Source: an uncultured Lachnospiraceae bacterium (GTDB lineage: Bacteria; Bacillota; Clostridia; Lachnospirales; Lachnospiraceae). From it: 59,982 nt of DNA. The number at the start of each line of letters is the position of its first letter. The first letter of the stretch is position 1. Made by a program: the position numbers and the translations under genes. The stretch is taken from contig CAMWUL010000014.1 in assembly GCA_947177445.1 (NCBI GenBank), positions 1-59,982 of the forward strand, in the 5' to 3' direction. The notes under the pieces were generated by a model. The model saw nothing but the letters and a program-made list of their open reading frames with translations, searched no databases and was not told the DNA's origin. Positions 56,785 to 59,982 of the stretch are shown one piece after another.

Positions 56785-57987
56785 ATGTCACAGTATGACA
56801 ACTCCAGCCTTGCGCCGTCTCCCGCAGAGAGTCTTCCCGAGCCGGAGCTTACCTGTGGGATTCGGTTTCTCACAGATTTCTGGGAAGAAAAATACCTCAG
56901 GGAATACATACGGGACGGCGGAAGCAAAATAAAATTTATCACAGGACGCCCCGGAAGCGGCAAAACCCATTTTCTCCAATTAATGACTGCGGCGGCCCGA
57001 AGGGAAAACTATAAAACCGTTCTTTTTTCCGCTAAAAATATCTGGATGCATGATTTCAGGGAAATCTATATCGAAATCCTCCGACAGTGCGATATTCTGG
57101 AATGTCTGGATGCCGCAGGCCGTCATGTAATACGGGAAATGGGCTTCGATTTCCAAGATATTCCCCGGGGAATGCGTTTTATTGACTATCTTTCCCAAAA
57201 CGGCTCCGGCGACGCGCTGACCCGGCGTGAAATCCGGGAACAGCTGCGTCATCTCTTTTTGGATAATCCTCTTCTGGACAATAATTTTGCTCTGGCCTGC
57301 AGCATGCTCACCGGAAGCATCCTGGGGTATCCCCTTCTGGAGGAGCAGAACCGGGAGCTTTTGCTGGCATGGCTGGAGGGAGATCGTTCCGTAAAGCTTT
57401 CCCAGCTGCGCGCCATGGACTTTTATCCTGCCCGTATCACAAAGTACAATGCACGTCATATGCTGCGCTCTCTGGCCGAGATTGTCCGTATGGGCGGATA
57501 TTCGGGCCTGTTCATCGCCGTGGACGATCTGGATATCCTGACCAGCCGTTCCAGCCTGGAGCAGGTACATTACACAAAAATGAAGCGCGAGGACACCTAT
57601 GAAAGTATCCGGCAGCTGATCGATGACATCGACAGCATGCGAAATATCCTTTTTGCCTATTCCTTTGACCGGGAATTGCTGGATGATGAAAACGCCGGCC
57701 TGAAATCCTATCAGGCGCTGTGGATGCGCATTCAGAACGAGATCGTTGGGGAGCATTTCAACCGCTTTGCCGATATGGTGGATCTGGACAGACTGGCCCT
57801 CCAGGAGTACACTCCCGATGTGATTGTTTCCATCTCCAAAAGCATCGCCATGCTGCAAAAAAGCTCTCCCGCTCTGCCCCTGGATAATGAAGCGGCAGCG
57901 GAGCTTCTCTCCCGATCCCGGACAGGAGCTGTCGGCGTTCCTCAGCTGATCCGGAATATGATGCAGGAGGTAAAAACGGATGTATGA
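56785..57987 (+). CDS. P-loop ATPase, ORC/BrxC-like
   Basis: A 400-aa AAA+/STAND-like ATPase. Walker A IKFITGRPGSGKTHFLQL near residue 50; Walker B LFIAVDDLDILTSR near 245, after a long helical insert. NILFAYSFDREL looks like the sensor region and EHFNRFADMVDLDRL is a typical BREX-ATPase C-terminal strand-helix. It is about the size of BrxD, not of the 1200-aa BrxC. AAGGGAAG precedes ATG. The next gene overlaps its stop by 8 bp, so two ATPases are made as a coupled pair. Confidence 0.85.
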   Translation: MSQYDNSSLAPSPAESLPEPELTCGIRFLTDFWEEKYLREYIRDGGSKIKFITGRPGSGKTHFLQLMTAAARRENYKTVLFSAKNIWMHDFREIYIEILRQCDILECLDAAGRHVIREMGFDFQDIPRGMRFIDYLSQNGSGDALTRREIREQLRHLFLDNPLLDNNFALACSMLTGSILGYPLLEEQNRELLLAWLEGDRSVKLSQLRAMDFYPARITKYNARHMLRSLAEIVRMGGYSGLFIAVDDLDILTSRSSLEQVHYTKMKREDTYESIRQLIDDIDSMRNILFAYSFDRELLDDENAGLKSYQALWMRIQNEIVGEHFNRFADMVDLDRLALQEYTPDVIVSISKSIAMLQKSSPALPLDNEAAAELLSRSRTGAVGVPQLIRNMMQEVKTDV

Positions 57988-59173
57988 TTTCGAAGCCCGA
58001 CATATGATTGAAGCCCTGCGGTCCGGGGTTCCCTCCCGCGCCGTAGGTCAATATTTTTCCGAAGCACGCCCCAGAATCATGAAGGAAATTTCCGATCGCC
58101 TGGATCTGGTCTGTGACCAGGGAAAATCCAACGGTATGATCATCAGCGGCAAATACGGCGAAGGTAAAACCCATCTGCTCAATACGGTTTTTAATCTGGC
58201 ACATTCCAACAATATGGTGGTTTCCTATCTTTCACTCAGCAAGGAAACTCCCATGGACAAGCTTTATCTGGTCTACCAGAAAATCATGCAGAATACCTAT
58301 CTCCCCAGGCGGCAGCAGCCCGGTTTTATGCACGAGGTGGAAAAAATCTCTTCCAACACTCCCATTGCCAGCGAAATGCTGCTCTATTCGGCAAAGCATC
58401 TGGAAACAGATAAATTATACTATCTGTTCCGTTCCTACCTGAACACAGAGGATTCCGATGAGAAATTCCTCTTACAGGCAGATATGGAGGGAGATTTCAT
58501 TGCCAACGCCTCCCTTCGGAAAATATACCGCCGCATTTTCAGTCAGCCCGCAAAATACAATGTAAACTTTACAAAAACCAGGCATTGCGCTGATTACTTT
58601 TCTTTTATGAGCCACCTTTTTACCCAAATGGGCTACCACGGATGGGTCATTTTGATCGATGAGACAGAGCTCATAGGGCGACTGGGAAAAAAGGCACGGC
58701 TGAACGCTTACCGCAGCATGGCCCGGTTTCTGCTGCCTGATCTGTGTCCAGAAAATACCTGCAGTCTCTTTGCCCTAAGCGCCTCCTATATAGAGGACGT
58801 CATCGAGGGCAAACATGAATATGAAAATCTGGAGGAATTGTATCCCCAGGAACAGGAGCCTGCCAAAACCGTTCTGGACCTCATGGTAAAGGCGCCTCAG
58901 CTTCTTCCGCTCACCCGGGATGAAATCAATGAGGTGCTGCGTAAAATTCAGGATTTTCACGGAAAGGCATATGGGTGGACACCCAATCTGCCCATAGCAG
59001 CTCTTGCAGATGCCACCCAGTCCGGCGGATATCTGCTGCGCACCAAAATCCGCGCTGCCATAGAATTTCTGGATCAGCTATATCAATATGGAAAAGCCGG
59101 AAAGACCACCGTCAACGAATTGGGAGAGGAAACCTTCACAGAGGACGTTCCCTCCCTGGAAGATTATGAATAA
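57980..59173 (+). CDS. BrxC/BrxD-family ATPase (PF10923-like)
   Basis: A 397-aa ATPase of the family formerly DUF2791 that includes BrxD of type 2 BREX and the Shango ATPase. The family opening is plain: ARHMIEALRSGVPSRAVGQYFSEARPRI, then Walker A MIISGKYGEGKTHLL (about 50-64) and VVSYLSLSKETPMDKLYLVYQKIM. Walker B is GWVILIDETELIGRLG near 220, followed by RLNAYRSMARFL and SLFALSASYIED (sensor). C-terminal PLTRDEINEVLRKIQDFHGKAYGW and SGGYLLRTKIRAAIEFLD are also family features. It probably threads or remodels DNA with the helicase and its partner ATPase. Confidence 0.9.
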   Translation: MYDFEARHMIEALRSGVPSRAVGQYFSEARPRIMKEISDRLDLVCDQGKSNGMIISGKYGEGKTHLLNTVFNLAHSNNMVVSYLSLSKETPMDKLYLVYQKIMQNTYLPRRQQPGFMHEVEKISSNTPIASEMLLYSAKHLETDKLYYLFRSYLNTEDSDEKFLLQADMEGDFIANASLRKIYRRIFSQPAKYNVNFTKTRHCADYFSFMSHLFTQMGYHGWVILIDETELIGRLGKKARLNAYRSMARFLLPDLCPENTCSLFALSASYIEDVIEGKHEYENLEELYPQEQEPAKTVLDLMVKAPQLLPLTRDEINEVLRKIQDFHGKAYGWTPNLPIAALADATQSGGYLLRTKIRAAIEFLDQLYQYGKAGKTTVNELGEETFTEDVPSLEDYE

Positions 59174-59192
59174 CCAGATGTCTGCCCGAATA

Positions 59193-59223
59193 CAGCCCTG
59201 CTTTCTTCCGAAAGGCAGGGCTG
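59193..59223. other. Hairpin between convergent genes
   Basis: Perfect 9-bp stem CAGCCCTGC/GCAGGGCTG with a 13-nt loop between the ATPase and flavin reductase genes. No U run follows on either strand, so termination is only possible, not clear. Confidence 0.35.
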
Positions 59224-59279
59224 ATCCGATTAGAGAAATACTGCCGGCTTTTGATAATAATCCAATTTCACGCCGCGCT

Positions 59280-59780
59280 TTATTCCGCAATATAAGTCGG
59301 AGCATTTTTAGGGCTTTTTCCCTTTATCACATTATGATAATATGCATACGTCATAGGATCGTCCTTCTTCAGCATGTCCGCGTCCAAAACCTTCCCCAGG
59401 AACACCGTATGTGTAGCCGTCTCCATCTTGTCAATCACCTGGCACACAATATATGCGCAGGCATCCTGAACCACCGGCATACACTCCTTCAAAACCTGAT
59501 CCACTTCCTCAAATTTGTCATGATCCGCACTGCTTCGAAACCCAAAGGTTCCGATTATCCCGGGATCGGAATGCTCTCCCAGAATGGAAATTGCAAATTT
59601 TCCTGTGTCCTGGATGCACCGATTCGTATAATTATCATGGTTGATGCTCACAGCCACCGTAGCAGGATCCGATGTGATCTGCATGGCACTGTTGGCGGTG
59701 CATCCAACAGCCCTCCCCTTATCCCATGTGCTGACCACATACACGCCATAAGACAATTGGTAAAACGCACTCTTATTCAT
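59280..59780 (-). CDS. Flavin reductase family protein
   Basis: FMN-binding split-barrel protein of 166 aa, probably a flavin or ferric reductase-type enzyme. Family features: YGVYVVSTWDKGRAVGCTANSAMQIT, VAVSINHDNYTNRCIQDTGKFAISIL, FGFRSSADHDKF, and DAADMLKKDDPMTYAYYH-like DADMLKKDDPMTYAYYH at the end. GGGAGACATG precedes ATG. Size and start are typical. Its electron donor and substrate are not shown by context; neighbours are unrelated. Confidence 0.9.
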   Translation of the reverse strand: MNKSAFYQLSYGVYVVSTWDKGRAVGCTANSAMQITSDPATVAVSINHDNYTNRCIQDTGKFAISILGEHSDPGIIGTFGFRSSADHDKFEEVDQVLKECMPVVQDACAYIVCQVIDKMETATHTVFLGKVLDADMLKKDDPMTYAYYHNVIKGKSPKNAPTYIAE

Positions 59781-59944
59781 AGTTTCATGTCTCCCTTCTG
59801 ATTTTCAAGCTCTCCGTGCCATAAACCGTTCCGCAATTAAAGGAATAATAGCCATCCGGCTCTTTCACGACCTGAATAAGGACATTGTATCATGTGCGCC
59901 GGCTTCTCCGCAAGCCATAACATAGTGTTCTTCAATTAGTCTTT

Positions 59945-59975
59945 TGGCCAAGTCATCAAAAATTTGGTATAATAA
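59945..59975 (+). promoter_or_regulatory. Promoter leaving the window
   Basis: Consensus -10 TATAAT (59970-59975) with a partial -35 TTGGCC upstream at an 18-19 bp gap. It would drive a gene that begins beyond the window. The stretch 59781-59944 otherwise shows nothing I can name. Confidence 0.4.
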
Positions 59976-59982
59976 TGGGGAA

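Overview
The window reads as chromosomal DNA of an anaerobic, probably spore-forming Lachnospiraceae-type member of the Clostridia. Evidence: strong AGGAGG-type ribosome binding sites, family-typical gene content and order (sua5-rpiB-upp next to the atp operon, QueT with a preQ1 riboswitch, DUF3160 lipoprotein, MecA, class B sortase), spore-cortex enzymes (PdaA, CwlD, a SleB-like hydrolase), and an F-type ATP synthase whose c subunit carries a sodium-binding signature. I saw no rRNA or tRNA gene and no intact transposase or integrase.

Layout. 1-420: tandem palindromic repeat and apparent gene debris. 529-2067: ECF-like sigma factor and DUF2461 gene. 2136-4140: PdaA-like deacetylase and a GNAT acetyltransferase, separated by two long palindromic elements. 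4306-15370: complete type I-C CRISPR-Cas locus on the minus strand (cas3, promoter and leader ORF, cas5c, cas8c with an internal cas11c start, cas7c, cas4, cas1, cas2, leader, 44 intact repeats). 15614-17344: TPR-like protein and riboswitch-controlled QueT. 17360-29018: atp operon (atpZ-I-B-E-F-H-A-G-D-C) followed by a conserved hypothetical, a methyltransferase and an 843-aa membrane-anchored protein. 29161-34602: DUF402, SleB-like hydrolase, dCMP deaminase, upp, rpiB, sua5, cwlD. 34776-43282: DUF3160 lipoprotein pair, sortase B with an adjacent VPKTG-tailed substrate, GH18 hydrolase, mecA. 43426-52873: SGNH hydrolase, then a minus-strand surface-glycan cluster (PseC-like aminotransferase, MBOAT O-acyltransferase, its SGNH-like partner, two GT2 enzymes, a GNAT, a membrane glycosyltransferase). 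53029-54101: hypothetical and BlaI-type repressor. 54204-59173: a divergent SF2 helicase, an unrecognised protein and two P-loop ATPases, the last clearly of the BrxC/BrxD family. 59280-59780: flavin reductase.

How parts work together. The I-C locus is complete: Cas3 nuclease-helicase, a Cas5/8/11/7 Cascade in which Cas5c should process the repeat hairpin, and Cas4/1/2 for acquisition. Two spacers sample the same coding stretch of diverged invaders with only synonymous differences. The 54-59 kb module combines a helicase with BREX/Shango-like ATPases but has no methyltransferase, PglZ phosphatase or recognisable TerB protein. It is the best candidate here for an undescribed, probably anti-phage, system. 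Between genes there are several long nested palindromes, one family present twice (3472-3614 and 37599-37725), which look like small non-autonomous repeats or structured RNAs.
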